Origin: an uncultured Allomuricauda sp.
GTDB taxonomy: Bacteria > Bacteroidota > Bacteroidia > Flavobacteriales > Flavobacteriaceae
NCBI RefSeq assembly: GCF_947499585.1
Contig: NZ_CANMOO010000002.1
Location: forward strand, 124,001 to 188,000
Reading direction: 5' to 3'
DNA length: 64,000 bases
Position numbers and translations under genes: made by a program. A model generated the notes under the pieces. The model was not told where the DNA came from. It worked only from the letters and a program-made list of their open reading frames with translations, and searched no databases. Below, piece after piece: positions 26,809 to 37,813 of this stretch (positions are counted from its first letter, which is position 1; every line of letters starts with the position of its first letter).

Positions 26809-27699
26809 ATGAATGTATCGGATTTCATACAAATTCTTCAAAAATCTAATACCATCCTATCCCCAAAACAAACACGGGCACTGGAAGATATTATTGAAGA
26901 ATACCCCTATTTTCAAGCAGCTAGAGCGTTGCATTTGAAAGGGCTTAAAAATCTGGACAGTTATAAATACAACAACGCGTTAAAAGTGACGGCCGCCCAT
27001 ACTGCGGATAGAGATGTTCTCTTTGATTTTGTCACCTCCAAAGAATTTATCCAAAATAACATTGCGGATACCATTGCAGGAAGAACAACAAAGCTTGAAG
27101 ATAAAACAGCAGTATCCGAGGAGATTGAGCCTAATCCAGATATTGAAACCATTTTAGTAGAATCCGAAGAGGTTGCCTTACCTCAGAATATTCAAGATGC
27201 TGAACAAATATTGAATCCAGCACTTTTCAAATCAAAAAAAGAAGAAGTTGAAATTTCTTCAGTTGAAAAAGCCAAAGAGTCGGTTCCTGAAATTGACTTG
27301 GAGCTAGGAAAACCGATTCCTTTTACCAAAAAAGAAAAACATTCTTTTACAGAGTGGTTGCAACTGGCTTCCAAAAACGCTGATGAGGAAACCCCGAATA
27401 CAGTAGATAAAAATCTGGAAAAAAAGAAAAAATTTGACCTATTGGACAAGTTTATCGAGAATAAACCCAAAATTACCCCAAACGAAGATTTAAAGGCTAA
27501 AGTCAACATAAAAGAATCCACAAAAATGGATAAAAATGAGTTGATGACAGAGACTTTGGCCAAAGTATATTTGGAGCAAAAAAAGTATAAAAAAGCGATT
27601 CAAGCCTTTAAAATATTGAGTTTGAAATATCCAGAAAAAAATGGTTTCTTTGCAGACCAAATTCGGGCGGTGAAGAAGCTTCAGAAAGAAAACGATTAA
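26809..27699 (+). CDS. Cytoplasmic protein with C-terminal TPR motif
   Basis: The ATG at 26809 is preferred over an in-frame TTG at 26797 that lies inside lptE. The 296-residue protein has a helical N-domain (about 1-80, with EDIIEEYPYFQAARALHLKGL), a charged and poorly ordered middle rich in Glu and Lys, and a TPR-like C-terminus (AKVYLEQKKYKKAIQAFKIL, SLKYPEK). There is no signal peptide. It sits between lptE and secG, ten bases before secG, so a link to envelope transport is possible. Its function is unknown. Confidence 0.75.
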   Translation: MNVSDFIQILQKSNTILSPKQTRALEDIIEEYPYFQAARALHLKGLKNLDSYKYNNALKVTAAHTADRDVLFDFVTSKEFIQNNIADTIAGRTTKLEDKTAVSEEIEPNPDIETILVESEEVALPQNIQDAEQILNPALFKSKKEEVEISSVEKAKESVPEIDLELGKPIPFTKKEKHSFTEWLQLASKNADEETPNTVDKNLEKKKKFDLLDKFIENKPKITPNEDLKAKVNIKESTKMDKNELMTETLAKVYLEQKKYKKAIQAFKILSLKYPEKNGFFADQIRAVKKLQKEND

Positions 27700-27709
27700 G
27701 ACAGAGACA

Positions 27710-28078
27710 ATGAGTACGTTTGCGATTTTTTTAATATTAATTATTGTTGTTTGCCTTTTGTTGATTTTGGTCATTATGGTTCAAAATCCAAAAGGAGGCG
27801 GATTATCTTCCTCTTTTGGCGGCAGTGGAAACCAAGTAGTAGGTGGAGTAAAGAAAACAGGAGACTTTTTAGATAAAAGTACTTGGACCCTTGCTTCGCT
27901 ATTAATTGTACTGATTCTACTTTCCAATGTTTCCCTTAAAGGAAATTACAGTCAGGCAGATTCCAAGTTATTACAGGGAGATGATATTGAGACTACAGTT
28001 CCTGAAACGGTTCCGGAGGAAGTTCCAGAACAGGTTCCTGCAACTGACAATAGCACTCCAGCAGATACTATTAACTAG
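27710..28078 (+). CDS. secG: SecG, preprotein translocase subunit
   Basis: This 122-residue protein has two transmembrane helices (about 3-23 and 62-82) separated by VMVQNPKGGGLSSSFGGSG, the conserved SecG cytoplasmic loop. The C-terminal tail is longer than in E. coli and contains a run of VPE/VPEE units ending in DTIN; its role is unknown. SecG assists SecYE in protein export. The gene closes the miaB-secG run and is followed by a terminator. Confidence 0.93.
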   Translation: MSTFAIFLILIIVVCLLLILVIMVQNPKGGGLSSSFGGSGNQVVGGVKKTGDFLDKSTWTLASLLIVLILLSNVSLKGNYSQADSKLLQGDDIETTVPETVPEEVPEQVPATDNSTPADTIN

Positions 28079-28100
28079 TGTTAATGACAAAACAAATACA

Positions 28101-28138
28101 AAATGCCAGCTTGAATGACAAGCTGGCATTTTTGTTTT
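28101..28138 (+). terminator. Rho-independent terminator after secG
   Basis: A 12-base perfect stem (AAATGCCAGCTT with its complement, loop GAATGAC) is followed by TTGTTTT. It lies about 22 bases past secG and isolates the run from groES. Confidence 0.88.
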
Positions 28139-28223
28139 CTAATAATGTCAGTTTTTTTGCAATGGCATAATTTCTGTCCATCATTTCCAGAATTTTTAAA
28201 ACAAATACCTAAAAAGTAATAAT

Positions 28224-28502
28224 ATGGCTAAAGTTAACATCAAACCATTGGCGGACAGAGTTCTTATAGAACCTGTTGAAGCTGAAACCAAAACGGCTTC
28301 TGGTATCATAATTCCAGATACTGCAAAAGAGAAACCACAAAAAGGCAAAGTAGTAGCTGTTGGCCCAGGAACTAAAGATGAAGCAATCACGGTTAAGGTA
28401 GGAGACACTGTTCTTTATGGCAAGTATGCTGGTACGGAGTTAAAATTAGATGGCTCAGATTATTTGATGATGCGTGAAAGCGACATTTTAGCAATTGTTT
28501 AA
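28224..28502 (+). CDS. groES: GroES co-chaperonin
   Basis: This 92-residue protein has the full Cpn10 pattern: [12 protein letters not shown] at the start, the mobile loop [18 protein letters not shown], and [12 protein letters not shown] near the end. It caps the GroEL cage during ATP-driven folding. It lies 21 bases ahead of groEL. No CIRCE inverted repeat is present in the 145-base upstream gap, so HrcA-type control is not supported. Confidence 0.97.
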   Translation: MAKVNIKPLADRVLIEPVEAETKTASGIIIPDTAKEKPQKGKVVAVGPGTKDEAITVKVGDTVLYGKYAGTELKLDGSDYLMMRESDILAIV

Positions 28503-28517
28503 TTAAAAATCAACTAA

Positions 28518-30158
<1,641 letters not shown>

Positions 30159-30184
30159 TCCCTTTTGGGACCAATAAATATTTT

Positions 30185-30220
30185 AAAAAAACCGCCCCAA
30201 AATTTGGAGCGGTTTTTTTA
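30185..30220 (+). terminator. Rho-independent terminator after groEL
   Basis: A long stem (30185-30200 with 30203-30218) with one central C/A mismatch ends in TTTTTTTA. It starts about 27 bases past the groEL stop. Confidence 0.9.
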
Positions 30221-30360
30221 TTGAAATAATATGAAGTAGAGCTTCTGAGCGATTTTTTAGCTCTAAATTGGTCGTCCATACTTTCTCAAATGTTTTCTGT
30301 CTAATAGTTTAGAGCAAAGGGAGTTAATTGATTAATTTTTGATTACAAAATCCCTTTCTC

Positions 30361-31554
30361 ATGAAATACATTAAACTCTTCACTGCCTTCCTTGTTGTAT
30401 TCCTGGTCGTTTCTTTTGTAAATAGTAAAAAAGAAAAAGACGATTCAATTGTGGTAATGGGGTATTATGTTCCAGAAAAAAATTATAGCCCAGATCAACT
30501 TCCCTTAGAACAATTAACGCATATCATATTTTCTTTCACTAATGTAATTGATGGCGAGATGAAGTTTAAACATGAGGAAAATGGCAAAAAACTTCACGAA
30601 TTAGTTGCCCAACGTAAAAAACACCCGCATTTAAAGGTAATGATAGCCTGTGGCGGATGGGGCGCTGATGGCTTTTCAGATATGTCCCATACAGCAGAGA
30701 ACCGAAAAAAATTCGTGGAAAGTGTAGTCAATTTCAATAGAGAATACCAACTTGATGGACTTGATGTTGATTGGGAATATCCTGCCATACCAGCTGCAAA
30801 TACAGGAGCAAGACCAGAAGACAAACAGAACTTCACCTTGTTGATGAAAGAATTGCGCGAAGCTCTAAATACCTTAGAAAGAGAGCAGATACTGACATTT
30901 GCATCTGCAGGATGGAAGCGCTATTACAATAACATTGAGATTACGGAAGTGATGAAACATGTTGACTTTATGAATGTGATGACTTACGATCAGGTAGGTG
31001 GAAACTCACCTTTTACGGGGCACCATACTCCTTTGGGATATATTAAAGAAGAAGACATTAAAGATACTCCCGCAGCTGAATTTATTGAGAATTATAGGAA
31101 ATCCCAGAAAGATGGTAGCGGTGATTACGGACCAAGATCAGCACAAAAAATTATCGCTTTTTGTATTGAAAATGGAGTCAAACCTGAACAACTTGTAATA
31201 GGTTCGGCATTTTACGGCAGAGCATGGAAAGGAGTCCCTCCTGTGAATAACGGACTTTACCAATCAAACACAGGCGCGCACATAGGCTGGAGTGGTTATA
31301 GTCAAATTAGGAAAGAATTTGAGGCTGACAAAAATTACAAAAGATATTGGGATTCCATTGCAAAAGCACCCTACCTCTATAGCGCAAAGGATAGCATTTT
31401 TATAAGTTATGATGATACGGTCTCTGTTAGGCTAAAAACTGAGTATGCATTAAAAAAGAAATTGGGCGGTATAATGTTCTGGCAACTAGGAAACGATACC
31501 AAAGATACCAACAGTCTTTTAAAAGCCATGTACGATGCTTCAATAAAAAATTGA
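30361..31554 (+). CDS. Exported GH18-family glycoside hydrolase (chitinase-like)
   Basis: This 397-residue protein has an N-terminal hydrophobic segment and a GH18 barrel. The catalytic DxxDxDxE motif is intact as DGLDVDWE (Asp132 to Glu139), preceded by the SxGG-like CGGWG. MTYDQVG and the late GGIMFWQLGND fit the barrel's last strands. GH18 enzymes cleave chitin or the chitobiose core of N-glycans (ENGase). The fucosidase two genes downstream favours a fucosylated GlcNAc-containing glycan, but this is inference. It leads a three-gene operon. Confidence 0.9.
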   Translation: MKYIKLFTAFLVVFLVVSFVNSKKEKDDSIVVMGYYVPEKNYSPDQLPLEQLTHIIFSFTNVIDGEMKFKHEENGKKLHELVAQRKKHPHLKVMIACGGWGADGFSDMSHTAENRKKFVESVVNFNREYQLDGLDVDWEYPAIPAANTGARPEDKQNFTLLMKELREALNTLEREQILTFASAGWKRYYNNIEITEVMKHVDFMNVMTYDQVGGNSPFTGHHTPLGYIKEEDIKDTPAAEFIENYRKSQKDGSGDYGPRSAQKIIAFCIENGVKPEQLVIGSAFYGRAWKGVPPVNNGLYQSNTGAHIGWSGYSQIRKEFEADKNYKRYWDSIAKAPYLYSAKDSIFISYDDTVSVRLKTEYALKKKLGGIMFWQLGNDTKDTNSLLKAMYDASIKN

Positions 31555-31576
31555 CCCATTAATCATCTATCTATCC

Positions 31577-33808
31577 ATGAAAAATAATCCACTTGTCTTA
31601 CTGCTGAGTTTAGCTTTGCTCTTTGTTTCGTGTTCCAGCGACCAGGTCATATTAGCTGAAAATGGAAAATCAGATTATGAAATCGTCTTCATGGACAATG
31701 CTTCCAAGGATCAATACACAGCAGCAGAGCACCTACAAGAATATCTGTACAAAATAAGCGGTGTTCAGTTGATTATTGTAGATGAGAGTTCACAAACTAT
31801 TGATAAGAAAAAGATTTACGTTGGAAATATCAAAGAAGAGGATTTACAACCGTATGAAATAAAAATTAAAACAGAAAATGAAAATGTATTCATTTCTGGA
31901 GGCTCTGACGAGGCCGTCACCAATGCGGTCTTTGAGTTTTTGAACAACTATTTAAACTGTAGATGGTATGCCCCAAGGGTCGAAGAGATACCACTATCCA
32001 AAACCATTGCTCTTAAACCCATTGATTATAGGCACATTCCAGAAATAACAACCAGAACAGTACATTCGAAGTTGTTCTATGAAAACCATGAATTCGCGGA
32101 CCAACAGAAAGTCACCTATGAAGCATTTCCAAAATATGTCCCCGAGGCCAAGGTGCACACCTTTCATAGGTTTATCCCCGAAGAGAAATTCTACGAATCA
32201 CATCCTGAGTATTATGCATTAAGAGGTGAAAAAAGGCTACCTACCCAACTCTGTCTTACAAATGAAAAAGTTTTGGAAATAGTTAAGGATTCTGTTGCTT
32301 CACTTTTCAAAAGAAATCCGACAGCTTCAGTAATTTCAGTAAGCCAGGATGACAACCAACAACATTGTCAATGTAATAATTGCAGCAAAATTGATGAAAC
32401 AGAAGGAAGCCCTTCCGGCACAATGATTCATTTTGTAAACCAAGTGGCAAAAGCTTTTCCAGATAAGACCATTTCTACTTTGGCTTATCAATATACCCGA
32501 AAACCACCAAAAACCCGTCCAGAGCCAAATGTATTGATCACTCTATGCTCCATAGAATGTGACCGCAGTGCCCCCATAGCAGAAAAGTGCACAGATTTTG
32601 CAAGTGATCTTATTGGTTGGGGAAAACTGACCAATAATATTCGTATTTGGGACTATACCACACAGTTTACCAATTTCCTGGCTCCATTCCCCAATATTTT
32701 CACATTGCAGCCCAACATACAATTGTTTAGGGATAATAATGCCAAATGGATTTTTGAGCAACATAGTCATAATCCAAGTGAACTCTTTGAACTACGCTCG
32801 TATGTTACTGCTAAATTACTCTGGAACCCTGATTTAGATATTGAAAAACTGTTAGAAGAATTTACTAACGGATATTATCATGAAGCCGGTCCTTTTATAA
32901 AGAAATACGTCTACTTAATTCATTCTAAAATTAAAGGGGACAATGATTTTTTTCTCTTCTTATATGGCGATCCGTCAGAAGCATTTTCATCATATCTGAA
33001 ACCAGAATTGCTACAGGAATATACACAACTGTTTGATGAGGCCGAAAAGGCAGTTGCACATAAACAAGAAGTAGTGGAAAGGGTTAAAATGGCCCGTTTG
33101 GGTGTGGATTACGCAGTTTTGGAAGCTTGTAGAAAAAATATCACTGAAAACTATAGCTTATTGATCGAAGATCAAAACCTCAACAAAACAATCAATCCAA
33201 TGGTTGTTTCCTTACTGGACAACTTTATAAATACTTCCAGAAAAAACAACATCACTTTGATGAATGAAATGGGTTTTACGGTTAATGAGTACGCATCCAA
33301 TTATATGTCGGCACTAAAAATTGCCCAAAAACCAAATAAGGCAAAAGGCAAAACAGTTGTTACGTTGACGAAACCTAAGAAATATGCTAATGAAGACCCT
33401 TTAGTATTAACAGATGGTGCATTGGGTGGCAGTAGTTTTTACGCAAACTGGCTCGGATATGAAGGCAATGACATGGAAGTGGTGGTCGATTTAGGAGAAC
33501 CGAAAACCATAAACACCATATCCCTGGCATTTTTGCAAGTAACCAACCATGTAGTATTCTTTCCTTCTTCAGTAAGCTATTCTGGATCTATGGACAACTC
33601 AAATTTTACACAGTTGGGAACACTAAAGAACCCAGATCCTTTAGAAAAAACAAGTAAAGTAAATGATATCCACCATTTTGATTTGGACTTTGAATCCAGA
33701 AAGGTTAGATATCTTAAAGTAAGTGCAAAAAATACCGAAACCCCATATTGGCACCACGCTGCTGGGTTGCCTTCTTGGATTTTTGCCGATGAAATTATTA
33801 TTAATTAA
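31577..33808 (+). CDS. DUF4838 glycan-active lipoprotein
   Basis: This 743-residue lipoprotein (FVSCSSD, Cys19) has an N-domain (about 30-130) like the helper domain of alpha-glucuronidases, then the DUF4838 core with SVSQDDNQQHCQCNNC near 255-270 and TLCSIECDRSAP near 325. The C-terminal part (about 595-743) resembles an F5/8 type C carbohydrate-binding domain. DUF4838 proteins occur in Bacteroidota glycan loci and are related to glycoside hydrolase barrels; their substrate is not settled. It lies 22 bases after GH18 and 11 before the fucosidase. Confidence 0.85.
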   Translation: MKNNPLVLLLSLALLFVSCSSDQVILAENGKSDYEIVFMDNASKDQYTAAEHLQEYLYKISGVQLIIVDESSQTIDKKKIYVGNIKEEDLQPYEIKIKTENENVFISGGSDEAVTNAVFEFLNNYLNCRWYAPRVEEIPLSKTIALKPIDYRHIPEITTRTVHSKLFYENHEFADQQKVTYEAFPKYVPEAKVHTFHRFIPEEKFYESHPEYYALRGEKRLPTQLCLTNEKVLEIVKDSVASLFKRNPTASVISVSQDDNQQHCQCNNCSKIDETEGSPSGTMIHFVNQVAKAFPDKTISTLAYQYTRKPPKTRPEPNVLITLCSIECDRSAPIAEKCTDFASDLIGWGKLTNNIRIWDYTTQFTNFLAPFPNIFTLQPNIQLFRDNNAKWIFEQHSHNPSELFELRSYVTAKLLWNPDLDIEKLLEEFTNGYYHEAGPFIKKYVYLIHSKIKGDNDFFLFLYGDPSEAFSSYLKPELLQEYTQLFDEAEKAVAHKQEVVERVKMARLGVDYAVLEACRKNITENYSLLIEDQNLNKTINPMVVSLLDNFINTSRKNNITLMNEMGFTVNEYASNYMSALKIAQKPNKAKGKTVVTLTKPKKYANEDPLVLTDGALGGSSFYANWLGYEGNDMEVVVDLGEPKTINTISLAFLQVTNHVVFFPSSVSYSGSMDNSNFTQLGTLKNPDPLEKTSKVNDIHHFDLDFESRKVRYLKVSAKNTETPYWHHAAGLPSWIFADEIIIN

Positions 33809-33819
33809 AAAATTCAATA

Positions 33820-35310
33820 ATGAAAAGGAGTTTCAATTTATCATTCTTTATATCTCTAATATCATTTTTGATTTTAATACCTCAAAGCAGCTTCTCTCAA
33901 GCAATTTATGAGGAAGAACGTTATGTTCCTGAAACAGACCCATTAGTGCTGAAAAAGTTGGAACAATGGCAAGATCTGAAATTTGGATTGTTAATGCATT
34001 GGGGCACCTATAGCCAATGGGGCATTGTAGAGTCATGGTCACTTTGTCCAGAAGAATATGGATGGTGTGAACGCACAAAGGGATCTAACCCTATGGATTA
34101 TTATACTTATAAACAGCAATACGAGGATTTAAAGAAAACATTTAATCCAACTAAATTCAATCCAGATAAATGGGCAAACGCAGCTAAGAATGCAGGAATG
34201 AAATATGTGGTATTTACAACAAAGCACCATGATGGTTTTTCCATGTTTGATTCAAAATATACCGACTATAAGGTGACAGATTCTGAAACTCCCTTTTCTA
34301 CACATCCAAAAGCCAACATAACCAAAGAGATTTTTAATTCTTTTAGATCACAAGGATTTTGGGCTGGAGCGTATTTTTCAAAACCAGACTGGCATGAGCC
34401 ATCCTATTGGGACCCTTATTACCCTCCCCGTGATCGTAATGTAAATTATGAGCCTGAGGCCAATCCAGAAAAGTGGCAGGAATTTGTTGATTTCACCCAT
34501 AACCAAATTTTAGAATTACTTACAGACTATGGTAAAGTGGATATTCTTTGGCTAGATGGCGGTTGGGTCGCTAAAACCCCTAAATCTTCAATAACCAGCT
34601 GGTACGATCAGCAATTGAAAGACAACAAAAATGGTTATCTAAAACATAGAATCATCAACCAAGACATTAAAATGGATGCATTGGTCAAAAAGGCCAGAAT
34701 CAAACAACCTGGACTAATTGTTGTGGACCGCGCTGTTCACGGTATCAATCAAAATTATTTGACCCCTGAGAATAGAGTTCCGGAAAAGCCATTGCCTTAT
34801 CCATGGGAGTCATGTATTATTGCTGGAGGCTCATGGTCATATTCGTTTAACGCCAACTATATGTCTGGTCGTGAAGCAATACATACGCTGGTGGATATTG
34901 TCGCAAAAGGCGGCAATTTATTATTGAACATTGCTCCAAGCCCAGAAGGGGAATGGGACAAGGATGCCTATAAATTGCTTGAAGAAATAGGAGGTTGGAT
35001 GGATGTAAACAACGAAGCCATATATGGCACTAGGTCCATGGCACCTTATAAGTTTGATAACATCTGTATTACGTCTAAACCCGATGGTTCCATTTATCTT
35101 ATCTACCTTACAGAAAAAAATCAGAACGATCTGCCTTCTGAGATAAATTTTTCAGGATACATTCCTCAAAAAAATGTTAGAGCAAGAATTCTTGGTTTTA
35201 ATACAAAACTAAAATGCACATCATCCAAGGGTGGATTGACCATTAAAATACCTGATGACCTAAAACCAAAACTTTTGGACACAAATGCTTTTGTGATAAA
35301 ATTGAAATAA
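33820..35310 (+). CDS. Secreted alpha-L-fucosidase, GH29
   Basis: This 496-residue protein has a signal peptide ending at FSQA (about residue 27) and a GH29 barrel: FGLLMHWGTYSQWG near 55, the TKHHDGFSMFDS signature near 134, and the nucleophile Asp246 in LWLDGGW. A small C-terminal beta domain follows. It removes alpha-L-fucose from glycans. As third gene of the GH18/DUF4838/GH29 operon it probably acts in the periplasm or at the surface on the same glycan. There is no SusC/SusD pair or regulator beside it. Confidence 0.93.
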   Translation: MKRSFNLSFFISLISFLILIPQSSFSQAIYEEERYVPETDPLVLKKLEQWQDLKFGLLMHWGTYSQWGIVESWSLCPEEYGWCERTKGSNPMDYYTYKQQYEDLKKTFNPTKFNPDKWANAAKNAGMKYVVFTTKHHDGFSMFDSKYTDYKVTDSETPFSTHPKANITKEIFNSFRSQGFWAGAYFSKPDWHEPSYWDPYYPPRDRNVNYEPEANPEKWQEFVDFTHNQILELLTDYGKVDILWLDGGWVAKTPKSSITSWYDQQLKDNKNGYLKHRIINQDIKMDALVKKARIKQPGLIVVDRAVHGINQNYLTPENRVPEKPLPYPWESCIIAGGSWSYSFNANYMSGREAIHTLVDIVAKGGNLLLNIAPSPEGEWDKDAYKLLEEIGGWMDVNNEAIYGTRSMAPYKFDNICITSKPDGSIYLIYLTEKNQNDLPSEINFSGYIPQKNVRARILGFNTKLKCTSSKGGLTIKIPDDLKPKLLDTNAFVIKLK

Positions 35311-35434
35311 CTCAAGTAAGGTTTTAGGTAACATTCCATGCTATTCAAATCTTTAGTACTGTTAAAAGTGCTATAATATTGATGGATGTAAAAATGGTGG
35401 ATTTTGTTTTTTCGTATCTTAAAGAAAAAATAAA

Positions 35435-37813
35435 ATGAAGTCCTTCCACCTTCCTATATTACTCATAATTTGCTTTTTAGGCTCTTTTTCAAGCTTCGCT
35501 CAAGACACTAACAAAAAACAACTTCTAAAAGATTATGACAACTATTTCAAGCATGTTAGAGAAACTGTATACTTACATTTAAATAAGACTGCTTTTTTTG
35601 TTGGTGAAGAAATTTGGTGGACTGCTTATGCATACAACAAAAAATCTAACAACCCTTCTTTTGGCACAACCAACTTATATTGTGGTCTATATGACAATAA
35701 AGGCAAGCAAGTAAAAAAAGAGCTTTTTCTAATGGATAAAGGGGCTGGCCATGGCAGTTTTACTATCGATTCAACATTTGCCTCAGGAACCTATTATATT
35801 AAAGGAGGAACAACTTGGATGAAAAATTTTGAAGATGATAACCATTCTCTTCATAAAATAACCATAATAAACGAACCCATTACGCCGGAATTAAATACTA
35901 ACACCATATTTGACTTTCAAATACTCCCAGAAGGTGGACATTTAATATCTGACACCGACAATATGGTTGGTGTTCGATTAATAGATGAAAAAGGAAAAGG
36001 AATACAAGTAGACAATGGGGAAGTTTTAGATAATGAAAATAATGTTATTACACGTGTTTATACGAACCACTATGGCGTTGGAAGATTTAAACTGAGGGTT
36101 CAACCAAATAAAACCTACAAACTAAAGATGAACTCTAACGATGGCCAAGTTATAGAGAAATTGTTGCCCGCAATAAAATCTAAAGGTATAGCCATGGCTA
36201 TTAACAACATCATCGATGATAAACTTGTTGTTTCCTTTAACACCAACCAAGAAACTTTGAAAGACGTTTCAGAAGAACTCTTTCATCTCGCCATTCATCG
36301 TGATGGCCTTATGAACTTGAATTCATTTAACCTAGATAGTATTTCTAAAACAATAAAAATTGACAAACGCAAACTTTTACCAGGAACTAACATCATAACG
36401 CTTTTCAATAAAGAGTTAAAGCCAATTTCAGAGCGACTTATCTTCAATTACCACAAAACCAATTTTGCTACTGCTGCAGTTAATAAAACTGTCAAAAAAA
36501 GAAAAGACTCTATTTCTATAAAAATTAATGTCTTTTCAAAAAACAATACCCCAATGTCTTTGAGTATCTCAGCGCTACCTGCTACCAGTATAGCAAACAA
36601 TCCAGAGACAAGTATCATTTCTAGCTTTCTCCTACAGCCATATTTAAAATCTAAGGTAGAAAACCCAAATAGGTACTTTTCTGAAATCACTAGAACCAAG
36701 GAGTATGAACTTGATTTGATTTTGTTGACTCAAGGGTGGAGTCGTTACAATTGGGATATGATTTTTAAAGGTGAGCCAATTATAACACAGCCTTTTGAAT
36801 TTGGCATAAATGCTGTTGGACAAATAAATTCTAAAATGAGAAAGGGAGAATCCCTTACACTTCTCCAAAACAGTATAACCCCAATGTTGTTTCTAGAATT
36901 GAAGGATTCTATACATTTTACAGTTACCGATTTATTGTTAGAAAATGGAGACGCAATGAAATTTTCTATTAAAAAGAAAAGAGGAGGGTTGCGAAAACCG
37001 AACTTGGATATTGACTTTGTTGGATTTAACTCAACCGAAGATTCTATTACTCTTGCAAAACGGAACAACTTATCTTTTGATTTCAATTCCACAAAAGAGA
37101 ATAAAGTAAATCAGAACGTTTTTTTAATACAGCCCAAAGATTTAATAGCCTTAGATGAAGTTGTACTTATTGAAGAAAAAATCGAAAATAAACTGACAAG
37201 AAAATCACCATTGATAGACTCATCCTTCAGAGGTGTTAAGATTGATGAGAAGCAATTAAGAAGAAATCCGCTCCTAACAGATTTGATTGCCCGAAATGGG
37301 TTTAGAGTAATTGTTAATCCTAGGGGTCGCGGGCAGGTACTTATCACTAATATCAACTCTAGTATCCTAGGACCTGTCAGAATTTACGAAAATGATATTC
37401 CTGTTCTGGACAATACACAATTACTTAACATCCCTTTAAATCAGATTGATGAAGTCTATTTTGAGAATTATGGTTTAGCTGCTGACATCAATGCATCTGG
37501 TGGCGTAATTCGGATTTATAGAAAAGAAGGCCCTTCTTTGAGGCTTAGTTCATCTCGTTTTGCAGAAAAATTAGTCGAGAACAGCTTTACCAAAAGCAAA
37601 GAATTCTATAGACCAAAGTATACATCTTCCATAAACCAAAGTTTTATGGACTTCGGAATTGTTCATTGGGAACCAAAACTATCAACTAATAAAAAAGGAG
37701 AAGCTATATTAACGATTCCAGATGACAAACTCCCAGTGGTCAAGTTATTTATAGAAGGTATGGGAGAAGATGGTTCACTCCTCTCCCATACTCAAGAAAT
37801 CTCTTTAAACTAA
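35435..37813 (+). CDS. Large exported protein with macroglobulin-like and TonB-plug-like segments
   Basis: This 792-residue protein has a signal peptide (FSSFAQ). The region about 40-135 (VYLHLNKTAFFVGEEIWWTA) resembles the MG2 domain of alpha-2-macroglobulins. Further beta-rich domains follow. At about 613-692 lies a TonB-receptor plug-like segment (LLTDLIARNGF, VRIYENDIPVLD, ASGGVIRIYRK) with no beta-barrel after it. The end (about 740-792, KGEAILTIPDDKLP) is again macroglobulin-like. Similar proteins are frequent in Bacteroidota, with unknown function. It overlaps the convergent metal operon by nine bases. Confidence 0.7.
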   Translation: MKSFHLPILLIICFLGSFSSFAQDTNKKQLLKDYDNYFKHVRETVYLHLNKTAFFVGEEIWWTAYAYNKKSNNPSFGTTNLYCGLYDNKGKQVKKELFLMDKGAGHGSFTIDSTFASGTYYIKGGTTWMKNFEDDNHSLHKITIINEPITPELNTNTIFDFQILPEGGHLISDTDNMVGVRLIDEKGKGIQVDNGEVLDNENNVITRVYTNHYGVGRFKLRVQPNKTYKLKMNSNDGQVIEKLLPAIKSKGIAMAINNIIDDKLVVSFNTNQETLKDVSEELFHLAIHRDGLMNLNSFNLDSISKTIKIDKRKLLPGTNIITLFNKELKPISERLIFNYHKTNFATAAVNKTVKKRKDSISIKINVFSKNNTPMSLSISALPATSIANNPETSIISSFLLQPYLKSKVENPNRYFSEITRTKEYELDLILLTQGWSRYNWDMIFKGEPIITQPFEFGINAVGQINSKMRKGESLTLLQNSITPMLFLELKDSIHFTVTDLLLENGDAMKFSIKKKRGGLRKPNLDIDFVGFNSTEDSITLAKRNNLSFDFNSTKENKVNQNVFLIQPKDLIALDEVVLIEEKIENKLTRKSPLIDSSFRGVKIDEKQLRRNPLLTDLIARNGFRVIVNPRGRGQVLITNINSSILGPVRIYENDIPVLDNTQLLNIPLNQIDEVYFENYGLAADINASGGVIRIYRKEGPSLRLSSSRFAEKLVENSFTKSKEFYRPKYTSSINQSFMDFGIVHWEPKLSTNKKGEAILTIPDDKLPVVKLFIEGMGEDGSLLSHTQEISLN

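Noticed and set aside
28079..28223. CIRCE element ahead of groES
   Set aside because: I searched the gap for TTAGCACTC-N9-GAGTGCTAA and saw neither arm, so HrcA control is not supported.
30230..30330. TAGAGCT/AGCTCTA partial inverted repeat ahead of the GH18 gene
   Set aside because: The arms are seven bases with a long loop and could arise by chance; too weak to call an operator.
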